Origin: Amia ocellicauda
Lineage: Eukaryota; Chordata; Actinopteri; Amiiformes; Amiidae
Assembly (NCBI RefSeq): GCF_036373705.1
Contig: NC_089866.1
Span: 2,820,001 to 2,884,000, forward strand
Reading direction: 5' to 3'
Length of the DNA stretch: 64,000 bases
A program made the translations under genes and the position numbers. The first letter of the stretch is position 1. Every line of letters starts with the position of its first letter. Below are positions 38,301 to 51,727 of this stretch, piece by piece. Below the pieces are notes generated by a model. It worked only from the letters and a program-made list of their open reading frames with translations, made no database searches and was not told the DNA's origin.

Positions 38301-41300
38301 AATAAATAGATTTATGATCCAGGGATGAGGAGAACGGTGGATTCTTGTGCTTTAACGCCCCCACATACTTACCCAGGAAGAGGAATAACGGAATCAACAG
38401 CAACAGGAGTTTGTAGAGTTTAGGGAGGCATCTGAAAGAAACAAACATACATCTCAAAATCAGGCCAAATGGGACACTCACTTTGTAAAATATCCGCTCG
38501 GAGGAGAAACGCACATTGCTCTGGGCCGTACCTTGTGAGGATAAACACGTTTAGGAGCGACATCAGCGTCACCAGTTGATACCATCCCGTCCCCAGCCAC
38601 CAGAACGCCCCGTTAGCGGCCTTCCCTGAAGGGGGGGAAACAGAGGAGGGAGGGCTGATTAGAGACGGCTTGGCACACAGGACGGGCACTGGGCCGACCC
38701 AGCAGAGATCGCATGCAGACCCTCGGAGTTCGATACGGGAAGCCAGCTGGAGACGGGACACTAAGGCAGGACTAGGGACAGAAGGAGACATTCGAAGCAG
38801 GAGAGGCGAGCAAGTCGCAGCGCAGACAGACGGGACGGATACCACACTAATCGGCGCCCGACGGACTCCCGGTCCAGTGTCGGTACATAGTACCAGAACA
38901 CAGTTAGCCGTCACTTCTACTGAAGCACAGGAAGAGCGGTTGTCAGAAGTGGAAAGCATCCCGCTCTTATCTTTTACATAATTATTTCAGGAATTATTGC
39001 AGGTCTCAAACACAGATCAGCCCCAGTCCTAGGTTTTCTTACTTACATTAAGATTATGTAGTCGAAGAGAAATGCTAACCACAGCCTGTGAAACCAGCCC
39101 AATACAGTCCTTGCTTGCCAAGAAACCCCATGTTGAAGCAGTTATTAGCAGTACAGAAATCTTGAGAAGTTAAAGGTCTCTGTAAGCATTCTGACACTTC
39201 AAATCTCCCCCATTGAGCCAATAGGATTCAGAAGGATTTCTCCAGGTGCTTTGGAGACAAATGGAACCTAAAAATTATTACTGCATGTTGTCCAACTTGA
39301 CAGCAGTGTCCAGGCTACACAACCGGGAGATTCAAAATGTCAGGACACTCGTAAAGAAGCAGACACTCAAAACACCCTGAGAAAATACAGTCTAAATCTC
39401 TCAGCCGACATTAAACCCCATCTCGCCTCGAGCCCAACAGAGAAGCTCCGGCTCAGACCTAGAATAACCACACGGAGAGGTATTGTTCTGTGGTTAGTGG
39501 AGAGACTCGCTACAGGAAAAGACAGCCAGACAGACAGCGCTCTAGTTGACGGGGAGAGCAGGGCATGCAGGGAGAGACAGATCGAGAGAGAGAGATCAAT
39601 AATGGTAACAACCTGGAGACACTACGGCCACCCACAGAACAGACAAGAGCTTCTTGGTAACAAACCAACCGGCAGAGGCGATAGTCCGCACAGCTTGAAA
39701 CAAATAGTAGCCTACAAATAATAAAATGAAGAAAAAAAAATTACAAATAAGTAAATAAAAACAAAAATACAAGCACTGCTGTGGATTAATACGAACTGGC
39801 CTTCCTGTAGTATTAATTTCTTCTGCATTTCCTGGATACAAGCATTTAGTTTCCCTATTGCACCATCACCCCCCAATTAGATGGATTAATTAATCTGAAT
39901 TAAAATCTGGGAGCTATAAGAGAAGGGTATAGGAGTTAAGTCACAACACTAGAAACAAGGCAAATGCAAAGGCACTTTTTATAGGAAACGGCACCTGAGA
40001 ATATCAAACAGGCAGGATGAAAGACTAGACCTCTTATGTCAGATCTGCAATATCTTGAAACATAGATGGGGACTGCAGTGTACAGCTATAAAAATTAAGC
40101 CGCTTTAAAAAAAAAAAAAAAAAAAAAGGAAAGAAAAGGGCCAAACATGGCACCCGGCTTTACTTCAGCCGTTTTATTTGTGCTCCCCCTCCACCCCTAC
40201 AGATGTATTACCCTACGTTTACATTAATATCCCTTATGTTTGCAAAATTTAAATGTGGCGATCGTGAATGTATTATAAATATGCAAACGCATGAGTCTCG
40301 GCAACCTCCCTGCACCTCAGTGCCGAGGTCACAGCTGCGCGCTTCTCAGACCTCACTCTGCAACATTTTGACAGTTTTTCCCCTTTTTTTCCTTTTTTCT
40401 TTTCTTTCGCTCTCCTCCCTGGTGCTGAACTGACACTGTGGACCGAGAGGAACAGCGGAAGAGGAGAATCCACCTGCACAGGCCACGACGTGCCACATCG
40501 TCCGTGCGACTCGTGTGGATCTTGAAGACTGCTTGTGGGCCGACTGCATTTGCAGGTGCTGCTTCCCTTTGCAGTCGTCACCTGTTGGTGTTGGTAACAT
40601 TGTCAATCACACACACACACACACAAGTACCGCACTCTGCACAAGAGCGCCTGGCTTAGATAGAGAAAAAATTAAGTACACATGTATAATAGGAGAACAT
40701 GCATTGAACCCTTTGATATGTAGCGGGACAAAAGTAATTCCCTCACCCCATTTAAACAAACAAATATAATAAATAGCAATTTCCTGGACTTTGGCTGCAT
40801 TCTCTCGGTGATCTGGCAGATAAATCTCACACCTGAGGAAGGAACCCATCAATCAAAACAACGTCAGTGACATCTGATCATCTCCGATTCAAATGGGGAG
40901 TTTTAAAACGCACCCCACCCCTCCAAAAAAAAAAAAATCCCATTTGACAAAGCAAATCCTTTCCATTAAGTGATTCAGTGTGCACCTGCAGCAGGGACAA
41001 CCCATGGAGGGCAGGGCAGGGCATTAAATGAAAGCCTCCCACACCAAACAAACCCGAGAGCCCCAGTGTGCTGCCTCTGTCCGACGTCCACCCAGCAGCA
41101 CGGCTATAAAACACTCAGACTGGCTGGACACCTGCTTCCTACAGCCGGCACACATCCGAGGAGATTTCACCCATATACAAATCCTTCCCTCAAGTTATTC
41201 TAGCCTGCTCACCCAACCTACAACATCCACAATCTGGCCATTTGAAAGGAAGAAATGCATACATGCATTTGTTTTCAAATCTCTACAAAACAAAGAATTC

Positions 41301-41561
41301 AGTACAACCACTAATCTCTTAAAGGCTTTGTTCTTTTGTTACACAAATAAACCTGCAAAACAGAAAATCAGTGACTATTCTCCATTCTGCACCTGAAAAA
41401 TTATTTGAATCTGTTCTGAAACTCATCATTCAGTCCTTGGATCAGCTTTGTCACTCTTGCCGTTTGCTTGTTCAGACCGACAGGACCCCCATGACCCTAA
41501 AACGAGTCAACACTGTCCTGATCACAACAGTCAAATTAAATTGGGGAGGAAAAACAAGAGT

Positions 41562-41607
<46 letters not shown>

Positions 41608-44600
41608 ATCCCTTTGCACGGGTGCCATGAAAAGGCTGGTACTTACACAATGACCCATTTAAATTCAGATGGCCGTCTCCAGTCATCAGTTCCTTGACAT
41701 TCATGCTTCCGCAATAGCTTGAATGGGCTGCAACAGAATCAAAATTAAGATCGTTCAGTTTTTTCCCCCCAACTCCCTCTATTCCCGTCCAAGCGGCTGC
41801 AAGTCAGATAATCAAAAAAAGTATTTGCATGTAGTCAGGGCCACAGAAGAGGAGCTCATTTGTTTACGAGTAAAAAGAGAATTCACTGGTGGGAAATCAG
41901 GAAGAGGGTTCCTCGAGCCAACGGAGAGTAAAAAGAGTAAAACGCTTTTGGTGGAATAAGCCAGATAGAGAAAAGTGGAGCGAAGGAGAGCAGACTGGAT
42001 CAGCGCCAGAGAGGGCGAGAGCGGTTCGGTCCGAGGGGCGGCTGGGAAGACAGCACCCAGCTCACCACACATGGAAACACCAACATTTGAATAAAGCGTG
42101 AAGCTTAAGGGATTTCCGTGACTGATTCACAGCAACGGCCAATCTCGGAGGAGCGCCTTTTGTGCCGTGTAACCTCCTGTAGGTACTAGTAGAGACATCG
42201 GACAGATAGATACAGAAATTAACAGGCGGGGGGGGAGTGCGTTTTATTTGTAAAAGCCTTCAATTTTTATCCATGTTGGACATATCGATCTGTGTATCTT
42301 CAACAAATTATCTTTTCCTCCAGCAGGCAATACTGTTCAAAAGACTCATTACAAAAACCTTCAGTAAGATAAAAATAAATGTTAGACTGTCTTAAAATGA
42401 CCACCGTGATGCAGAACAAGAGAAAATTAGGTCCCCAGGTCCGGAAGAGCCCTGATCCACTTAAATCTTACAGGTTTAAATCCCCAGTGTCTAAATACTG
42501 GGAACACACGAGGGTTATTAAATCAATTAAGCAAGTCGACCACAAGAGCGACATTCAGACGATTGCTCCGATGGTTTCTCAAGGACTGCATTTACCAAAC
42601 ACCTGCTTCACTGATCAGAATGAAATACTTCCAGGCGTTTGTGTTTGGGACAGAAGGGTGACCTCTAAGACCTGCTGGACAGGGGCTCTCTGGGACCAGG
42701 ACTGCAGACCACAGGCCTCAAGGGACCCCAAGCGTGAGCAGCTCCCCTTTACCCCGGTCAGCTGTGCCATTAGAGAGTGCACCCCCGTTCATCCCCTAGG
42801 AGGCAGAGGAGAGAAAGCGACCAGCCAAGCGTGAAGAGGAGGATGGATAGAGGTTGAGACGGGTACCTTTTGCTTCATAACCGATCTTCACTAGAATATT
42901 TTGAATGAGCAGCATAACCAAGGAACATACTGATGCCTTCGCACCAGCAAGCGAGCCGCAGCATTTATCTCTGACAAGCTGGAGGACACCTATCGAGAGA
43001 CCAAACCACACCGAGATGTTAAAGGAGCAAGGCACGTCTGAGACGCACCGTCCCCACGGCTCCAAAAGACTTTGGGGGGGAAAAAATACCAGGGCTTTTA
43101 AAACAGTCCATTTTAAGGGACTCCGATATGTTCACACTTTGGGCAGAATCAATAAGTTGGACAATATGGTTAAGTGGAAGCAAGAGAAGCCAGGAATGAC
43201 TTTTAAGGGCTCATTCATCAAAAGGTAGTTCAAAACAAAACTCTGTGCAGTAAAATAACAGCTTGATATGGCAAAGAAACTGAACAATTCATAAACTCAA
43301 AAGGTCAGGCTTTATCCTTTCAACCTTTACTATAAAACAGCAGATAAAGTTCGAGGCTGCTTGAGACCGCCCAGGCCCAGTTGCCACGGTCTGTCACAGC
43401 ACATTTCCCGCTCAGAACCCCAGGGCGCCGGGCGGCCGTCTCCACCGCTCCCTTCCTAGACCGACACCCGCAGCGTTCAGATAGGAGCTAATGAACTGTA
43501 AAAATAAAAGGACTGACCTGACTTGTGCTTCTTGGTCTTGTCCCGGCAGTACACGGTGGAGGCAGTCGTGTGCCCAGCGGGTGCGTGCCCGGCGGCCGCA
43601 TGCCCGGCGGCCGCATGCCCCGCGGCTGTGGACGAAGAGGAGGAGGAGTACGTGGTCAGGACGCCCTTCCTCTCAGAGAGGATGCTGCAGTCGTTGCAGG
43701 TGTAGCCGTTGACCATGGTGGTCTGAGTCTGGGCCGTGTTGATGTCCCCATTGGCCAAGATCAGCGTGGCGTCGGCACCTGACACGGCAGACCGACAACA
43801 ACAAAGCGTTAAAATAACCGGGTGGGCTAAGCATTATCATGCCAAATGTGCAAAATCTGGCCACTTCATTGCCTTTACACCCCGCCCCCTCATCGAGCTT
43901 CATGAACGCCTTGCAGCAGACAGAAGAAATAAACAAGAGGAAAAACAGTGCAGAAATAATCCAAAATGTAGATGAACTAACCTTTTGGGTCTCCATCCTC
44001 ATCCAGACCTGTTAAACCAAGAACACAGCCTTGAACCGAAATGCCATCAACTTTTTCAATAGATATCGGCAGGATATCACTAGTAAACAAATCTATACAA
44101 GAATGAATCTGTAAATCTGCCTTCAAACGTCAACTTGATTTGTACTCATTTCCCTAGTTCTTTAATAGATCTTTTGTTGTTACAGAACCGACTATAAAAC
44201 TTTGGAATTAATTGGAAGGACCGACTGATTGAGCATTTAAAATCAAAATAATGCGGTCAAATCGCAGACGCACCCCAACCGTCCATAAATGTCTTCTCCT
44301 GTATCGAGGACTCGTCCAGCACAGTGGACATCAGCGATGAGTCCAAGTGGCTGCTCTGGAAGCTGTTGTGGCCGAGCAGGAGAGAGCTGTTCACCTGGGT
44401 CTTGCGAGGAGTCAGGCATGAGGACGGTTTGCTCGCTGTCCTGCTCTTTAAAGTCCTATAAGATAAATGAAAGGATTGAGAATGGATAGCAATTAGTCAC
44501 CAACACTGTTCGACACCAGTCAAGTGACAGTGCCCATCCATCAGCACACAGTGAAGAAGCCCTGTAGACACACATTACAAGAGAAATGAGGCGAGGTGAA

Positions 44601-47600
44601 GCACTACGGTGTGCCACATTCTTACTTTGAAACCTTAAAGAACATGCAAATTCAGTTGTGTGCATTAGAATACTAAACTTATGAAAACTGGGGTGAAAAA
44701 ACTCAGTTATGTATAAGCTTACTTGGACTCCCTGTAGGTCTTGGAGCCGCCGCTATAGGACACACTGTGGCTGCTGGTGTCCAGGAAGCTGTCGTCAGAG
44801 AAGTGTCCAGTGGTCAGGCGGAGGCTACGCCGGGACATCCTGGGCGAGTCGAACACGGGCTCGATCCGGTGCTTGTTCTCAAAATCCAGGGCCGCAGACG
44901 AATAGCTTGAGCTGAGAAAAACAGTGTTGGGGGGGGGGGGGTGAAGAAATAGTGTAACGTTGTGCCATCCATTCCAGTCCCGTGAGCTTTCATATGCGTT
45001 TTTGGCCTGGTAAATGCTGGAGTCAATGCCCGTGTTATGGTTTATGTGCACTGGGAAGCCTGGAACTGCAGGTATGAACAGGCTCACTATAGCCACAGAG
45101 ACGCGGGCGTCGTAGTGTGGGAAGGTTACAGAGAAGTAAAATGCACAGACATTAAAAGCATGCTGTGGCACCCCACCTCTCCCCTAATCTGAATTGAGCA
45201 AATCACATCCTGACAGACCGCCCCCCCCCCCACACCCCTTACCTCTGCTTTGGAAGAGAGGTGGGCAGCACTTCTGAGGACATCAGCAACTTATCACTAA
45301 TTGACACTTATCAATCGTAAGACACCAACCTGGCCCTGCTGCGAGGGGGTTTCCACGAATTAGACTCAGATGTGTAGTGCGGCTGCCTGGCTGACGAGAC
45401 CGCGAATGCCGATCTGAACAGATCTGAGCAGCGAGACGCTCTCCACGTGCAGCGCGGTCAGGAATTAACCCACAGCACCATGGAGATTAGCAGATAAAGG
45501 CTCACAGGAGCTGTGGGGACTCCTCCTGCAGCTGTCAGCAAGACACTGAATGCATTTGTTTAAAACCATTTGCTTGTCCATGCAGCGTTCACCATCAGTG
45601 AGCAGACAAGACCCCTACAAACATTACACTTTTCTTATTCGTTTTTCCACAGGAGGTCATCATGGTGATGTCGATACCTAGCAGATACACATGGCCCCTC
45701 TCCCAATATTTACACCTCTTACTGCACCAGAATCCATTATACCATGTTCTTCTGCATTACTCGTTTACCAAACTCTCGGGTTACATTTGCTCAAACAATG
45801 TACAGTGTTCATTTACTCTTTCCCCCTTATCCAAGTACAGTCAAGGTGCTGATAAAACTGACCAATGGAACCGGTTTCCATTTAGTCCAATTCTCACTTT
45901 TACACTGGCATTACAACTAGCTAGAGCCTCTTACCGTTTAAAACTCAATTCATCAGAGGCTCCCATGTAAGCAATTACAATTCAGAAGTTTCTTCCTACC
46001 CTGAGATCTTACACTGAACGCATAATCAAATCACACCTTTCAGTAATTGAGAATTAAGAGGGGAAACAATCCTTCAGGTTTCAGAAGAGAAAGTGAAACA
46101 CAGCGAAGGAGAGAGAAAACAGGGGGGAAAAAAAACCTCAGAAACCTTCAAGTAAACAAGATCAGAAGTGCAGAGAAAAAGGAATAGGAAAACAAAGACA
46201 TTTGGTGGAAGAAATAGAAGTAGCTCAGTTTTGTCAAAGGCTTCAAGTGAAATTATGCAACCGCAGAACTGAGTGCTGCCACAGCGAGGCTGTCAGTCCT
46301 GTCATGACTCATACTTGGCAACGCTGGCATTTTAACCATTTGAAAATAAACAGCCTGCATAACAGATAGGGAGCAGCTGCATGCAGCACCATTTCAATGT
46401 GAAGTATTAATCCACAGTGCATTTCACAAAACTCCTGGCAGAGCACAAGTGCTGAACAACAACAATTACACACTATTAAACTATTTGCTCCTGTACTTTA
46501 TGATTCACAACAGCGGACAGAGAGCATGATTCAGTGACACAAAGTCAGGAAAACACTCTTGCACTGTGACCCAGCTGAGCTATACGAGTAATTCAAAAAT
46601 CGACAAGTATTGTTTAGTACAAGCGCTATAAAAGATCCTTTGATACTTACATCAGTACAGGCTTTCAGAAACTTGTCACTTCCTTTTCAACTATGCACTT
46701 GCAAGAAAAGACCAAACAAAACCGAGCCAAAAAGACAAATGTAAGTGGTGTTGTGCAGCACCAACTCCTCCTGTGTCTTGGCACTCATCTCGAGACAGTC
46801 CTACAGTAAGCAAGAGCGATGAAGCAACTTAAATGGACTTTACAGCAGAGCTGCTTATTGACGACTCTTCACACAGAAATGCCGACACACGGCCCACTGG
46901 TCAGAGCAGCACATGGGCAGGGGGGCTCTGAAGACTAAAGAGACAGCTGTGGCAATGCTTCCCCTGCAGATCAGCACAGGGTCTGAAGCGATCAGCAGCA
47001 GCAATGGCAAGAGCACCCTAATCACAGCCTCCAGCAGCCAGGTCATCCCACGGGATTACCGAGTCCTCCAGAGCCAATTATGTGCTTTTGAAGGGCCGCT
47101 CCCCCACATGGCCAGCCTCACGCCAGCCATATTGACCAGCTACACTTGCCAGGATGGCATCTACCACTCTAATCTGCCACTGCCAAAACTCCAAGCAGCT
47201 GTGACTCCCCAGACAATCGTGCCACTGTGGGCCAGCACGGGGCTGCAGCACAGGGCACGGCCGTGCCAAGAGAGGAGGCTCTCGCGCTCGCGTGGCTTTG
47301 GAGAAACCAAGGTGTTAATGACCTCCGCGTGGCCCAGGGAGTCTCCGCTCTGTCCATGCTGCTCAGATCGGAATGTCTGTCCACGAACATGCAGAGTGGT
47401 GGGGGAGGAAGCAAACAAATAAAAATAAACAGCAGGGCGTGGGTCTTGATTTAACGGATGAACCACTCTGAAGCATAAACAGGCCCAATTCCTGCAAAGC
47501 CAGCCTGGCGGTCTGTATTGATGTTGCACACCCCCAGACTGACGATAAAAATAACTGGACCGCATTCTGCCACAAGACTCCCGCTGTACGCTGCGCACAA

Positions 47601-50600
47601 TGTGGCATCAAGACCCAGCACTCCCACATGGAGGAGCGGGCGCAGGTGGTTAACCCTCGACTGGCCACCTCCTGTCCCAGCGCGACTGCTCGGCAGAGAG
47701 ACGGGACTCAATCCGCCTCATGCTGGCCACACGGCGAGTGCCCGAGAAGCAGAGCTGCAGGAACTGAGAAAACCACAAAGATTATTTTTAGTTTAGTTTC
47801 CGGTCTATAAAAATTATAACTCATCACTTGGGTGTAAATGTCTGATTCATACCGATCCACTGAAAACCTGCTAGTCTGCGACATAGATTTGGCCACCTGC
47901 AATTTGCAGCGGAGGACCATTGCATTCAAAAGCCTTTTTTTAATCTTTATATGTACATGTAATCCACACACACGGCACAATCATTCTGAATCCTCAGAGC
48001 AGTGCCGTTTGTCGATCTGTGTGGGAATCGCGCACTTTCCCCACGCGGCGCTCGCCATAGCGACAGAGCTGCTGTAATCTCCCTGGTTACCAAGGAGACC
48101 AGCTGGGCCCAATCCGCGGCCGTGTTTCCTCCGTCACTCACAGATTTCCTTTCCATGGGCAACACGTGGCCGGCCAGCAGAGTCAGACAGACAGGAGCCA
48201 TTTCTGCACAACTGGGTCTCTCAGTGTTCCTTTTGTTTTCTTCCCGTTATTGTTTTAACATTTAAAAACCAAAAACACCCTTTTTTTTTTTTTTTTTTTC
48301 TTTCAATGACATAAGTTGAGATAAAATGGATGCGAGAATGTGTGAGAGTGTGCTGCCAAACAAATATAAAAAGGAATTAATCATGCCAGAGGTCTGCAGG
48401 CCAGCGCCCCGCCTGCCCCAGCCCCACAGGGTGGTGCGGAAATCGAACAGAAGCACGGCAATCTGCCGGCTACATATAAGGGTGGCATTTGATTTGATTT
48501 GCATAACCACACAGAACTAGGTACGTGTGTACCAGGCTCTAGGCTGATTATTTCAATTTAAAAAAGAAAAACGAACGATAGAGCTGTGTAGGTAAACCAC
48601 TAAGTCTCTAGAGGTCATCCTTCGTTTGATATGAATACAGAGACCAAAACAAACGGACAACACCAACAGAACCAGAAGAACAGGACCATACCAGCACAAA
48701 TCATGGCGAAGAGTTTGGTCCCACTACTGACTGTCCAAAATTAAAGCACTGAAGAGTGCGCTGGAGACCTGAGGGGGGAGACTGCTTAAGAGGACCCTGT
48801 CAGAGTAGCGGGGAGAACCTGAACAGGTCCCTCAGGGTGCCTGGCACGGAAAGGGCAATTGACTGAATCACAGTTCAGGGCCCAGTCCCCATCTGTTGGG
48901 CAGGAGACTGGTCCTCACCGAGTCACTGTGTGCAGTGAACTCTCACCCCTCCGGCTGCAGCACTACATTTCTTTTTGTTGGTTTGCCCCTCCAGAGTCCA
49001 AAGCAGAGCAGATGGCCCAACGGTTTGGGGCTGACGTCTGACACCCTGCCCCTCCCACCTAGCCTCCCCCTGCAGCACACAGAGCCCTGACACCCTGCCC
49101 CGCCCCCCCACCAGACACCAGGGAGGAGCTTCTGGCCAAAAGAGCTTTCTTTTCAGCTGCTCAATGGTAAGATGAGCCCGAAGAGTTATTACCGTCTGTT
49201 TCACAAAACAGAATAACTGCCCATGAATGGTGGGGAGCCATGACATGCACAGCAATGGAAGGTCCTCGTGTCAGAGGCTGACATGCACCTCCCCCGCACC
49301 TCCCCCACACCCCCCCCACACCCCCATGGTTCTCCCACCAAGCCTCGCTCTGACAGCAGCTTGCGGAGACCGCAGGGAACAGGGAAAAAGGAAAGCCTAA
49401 TTCCAGGGTGAAGCCCCAGGGCACCTCCAGCAGACGCGCACCAAGCCCAGCCAGGTGGGAACAATCACCTGCAGAACAACGTGTGCACTGGAGTGGACCC
49501 CACTCCGGGACATATCTTCACACAAGGGAGAGCTGCTGAAATAGGATACCACACGATCTGCTCCTGCCAAAATCACAGACTAGAAAACAAGCCCCCTGGG
49601 AGGCAGCAGACAGCGACCTCCCCCATCGACAGATACCAGACCGCTGTGAGCAACCGCTGCCTCGGCACAGATCCCCTCGCTTTCACTGCCATTCGAGATG
49701 TAAACCAAGGCAGTGCTGGGCCACCGAGCCTCACTAAGGCCTCCCTAAGTGAACTTGAGAGGAGCACTCGTTAGTGGACATTGATAACCTTCTGGTAACC
49801 CCAAGCAACAGGAGCGGTCACTGGTGTTTAAGCGTGTCATCACACATGTCTCTGCTCCGTGTGTTTAAATGAGGCAACGGCCTGGAGCTCCTGCCCAGTT
49901 CAGGTTCTTGCACATACCTTGATGCATCCTTACTTATCCAACACAATCATACAGCTAATCTGTGCTTTTTAAAATACTTTCAAAAACATGCACAGAGATC
50001 ATAACTCATGAAAATGACAGAAAATATTTTGGGAAGGAACCCGAGGCAAAACTAGGAGTCGCAAAACAGCTACTGACACGCGGCCTTTCCCTGCAAGGAA
50101 TCCACGCTGCTGCCGGGGCTGTAAATCTGGGAGGTTTGAGATGCAGGTTCCTGCTCGATCCCTCGCTCAACGAGACGCTCAGACCATGTCGTGCTCACCT
50201 CAGACCTGTCCACGTGCTCTGGCACACAACCACAGCTTGGTATGGACACCACTTAATGCACAATGGACCCCTACCCTTCAGATTGTCCAGGAATAGGTTC
50301 AAAAGTGGCGGCGATGGAATTCCATATATTCCCGATTATTTTATTTTTTCCTCTCCCGGCAGCAACATTCTTCACAGGGGTTTCAAACACAGTTACCACC
50401 CCCGGCCTTTCATCTCCACACTCTGACAGCTGGAGTTAAATTAGTTTTCATGCAATAAGCTATAAGCTAAAAAAATAAGATTTAGAACAATTTGACAAGC
50501 TTTTTCGTGCTGGGAGGAAGGGCTCGGGGGTGCCGTGCTAAAAGGAAGTTGCCGACGACTCGTTTTCCTGGATGTACGGCAGTGATTGGTACAGAAGTGT

Positions 50601-51709
50601 GCCGCCACGCACCACACACTAACCCAGTCCACTGAGGTGTGTAATGACAAGACATCATGAGAGACATCTCTCAAGAGCACCTAGAAGAGTGAAACTGGTT
50701 CTCATTCTTCACACTTGATTAGTCATGCATTCCTCCTGCCTTCCCACCCTCCTTCCAAACTCGCAGCACAACACCCAGCTGCTCTGCCATCCCTGCCTTG
50801 CATTACCCGGAGCCAGACCGGCAGACTGACTGCTGGAAACCCACAGGAACAAAAACATTCTTCATCACCACCTTTGCAATCAGCAATTCAGATCGTTAGT
50901 CAGCACCCTCCCCCCGCCGAATGCTGGATAACACCTTCCGTGTACAAAAGCATGCAGTCTAGTATTCAGACTATCGGCGTCTACCTGTCCAGACTCACTC
51001 AGCTTGATCCTGTATAAGTTGACGTACAAGTACTATTTCCTTAGTACTGCACCGCATTTCAGTGCACTATGGTTTGTCTGGTTTATTGCTCGGAACCCAC
51101 CAATAAAAGCTTCACACATGACTGTTTACTCAGCTGCTATGCATGTAGGCCTACAATAATTATGGAACTACTGAGATTATAAAAACTGGCTCAGTCCTGG
51201 TCGCAATGTTGCACAAACTTGTGCAGCTTATAAGGCAAGTGTTCAAACATCTATAATTGAAAGAACAGCATGAGAGTTAGCACTTATGACCTTTTCCATT
51301 TCAGACACCTCTCCACATTGTTTTGGGGAGGATGAGAAGAACGATAAATCAGACCAGCGCGTGCTGGAGATAGGATGTGCGTTTCGCCATGATATGCACG
51401 TACAAGCTTACAATAGGCAACCCGTATTTCTTGATTTCAGATCTCCTTCTATCGCCGCCACCAATACTCACTCATCAACATGTCACCGTTAACACTGTAC
51501 ATTTTCCACGAGATGTATCCACTTATTTTTCCGCACCGTGGCAGTCCCGTACAGAGCCCGGTCAGGGTGTGGTTCCCCTTCTCGGTGAAGTGGTCCGCAC
51601 ACACCAGTGGAGGCTGTGCTGTGGGGTCTCACCTGAGAGAATAGGTGTAGCCCGTGTTGTCGGGGGCAGACTGGGGCGGGGTGTACATGTGCAGGCGAGA
51701 GAAATCCAT
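32390..51709 (-). CDS. sun1: SUN1, inner nuclear membrane LINC protein
   Basis: There are 22 exons, high to low: 51633-51709, 44723-44911, 44280-44455, 43982-44008, 43518-43778, 42867-42989 (possible cassette), 41647-41727, 40474-40581, 39613-39711, 38532-38625, 38373-38431, 37556-37707, 36959-37219, 36660-36752, 36368-36411, 36045-36183, 35685-35939, 35082-35166, 34280-34395, 33526-33693, 33136-33228 and 32390-32506. This gives 938 residues, or 897 without the cassette. The N-terminus MDFSRLHMYTPPQ matches SUN1, not SUN2. A Cys-rich nucleoplasmic region, hydrophobic segments (about 350-430), luminal coiled coils (about 490-680) and the SUN domain (about 775-938, GGGSILSTRCSETYETK to SNWGHPEYTCLYRF) follow. 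SUN1 binds lamins inside and KASH nesprins in the perinuclear space. The exon at 37556 needs a GC donor. The exon at 44280 has a weak GTTGGG donor. Confidence 0.93.
32629..33070. mobile_element. Non-autonomous hAT element in SUN1 intron
   Basis: The ends AGGGATGGCAAACC (left) and CCTGGGGTGGCAAACC (right, reverse complement) form a short imperfect inverted repeat. The element is flanked by identical 8-bp copies of TCTAGTAC at 32621-32628 and 33071-33078, the size expected for hAT insertion. There is no transposase frame, so it is a MITE of about 440 bp between the last two SUN1 exons. Confidence 0.8.
40108..40130. repeat. Poly(A) tract in SUN1 intron
   Basis: A run of about 20 A, perhaps the tail of a retroposed copy. 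No recognisable body precedes it. Confidence 0.7.
41561..41603. repeat. (CA)n microsatellite in SUN1 intron
   Basis: About 20 CA units. Frames reading through it are artefacts. Confidence 0.95.
42867..42989 (-). other. Possible SUN1 cassette exon (41 codons)
   Basis: The acceptor ctcgatag|GTGTCC and donor AAAAG|GTACCC bound 123 bp open in the SUN1 frame. Phase is 1 at both sides, so it can be kept or skipped without a frame change. It encodes a moderately hydrophobic stretch (SVCSLVMLLIQNILVKI). It lies where mammalian SUN1 is known to be spliced in many forms. I do not recognise the peptide, so its use is inferred only. A second AG at 42979-42980 would put the exon out of frame. Confidence 0.5.
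44912..51632 (-). other. Large SUN1 intron 1
   Basis: This 6.7-kb stretch separates the start-codon exon from the second coding exon. I see no further exon. A GC-rich patch at about 48020-48200 could be an internal promoter or enhancer. The T run at about 48281-48299 is low complexity. Confidence 0.5.
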
Positions 51710-51727
51710 GGTCACTCTCTGAGCAGA
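51710..51727 (-). other. SUN1 5' UTR part of the start-codon exon
   Basis: A good acceptor (gctcttgcag) ends at 51728, only 18 bases before the ATG. The start-codon exon is therefore not the first exon. The true first, non-coding exon lies upstream, probably in the GC-rich segment at 57.2-58.05 kb. Confidence 0.6.

Noticed and set aside
48045-48095. Possible RFX X-box near ccatagcgac and ggttaccaaggagac
   Set aside because: Both words differ from the X-box consensus at two or more key positions, and they lie in a SUN1 intron, far from the DNAAF5 promoter.
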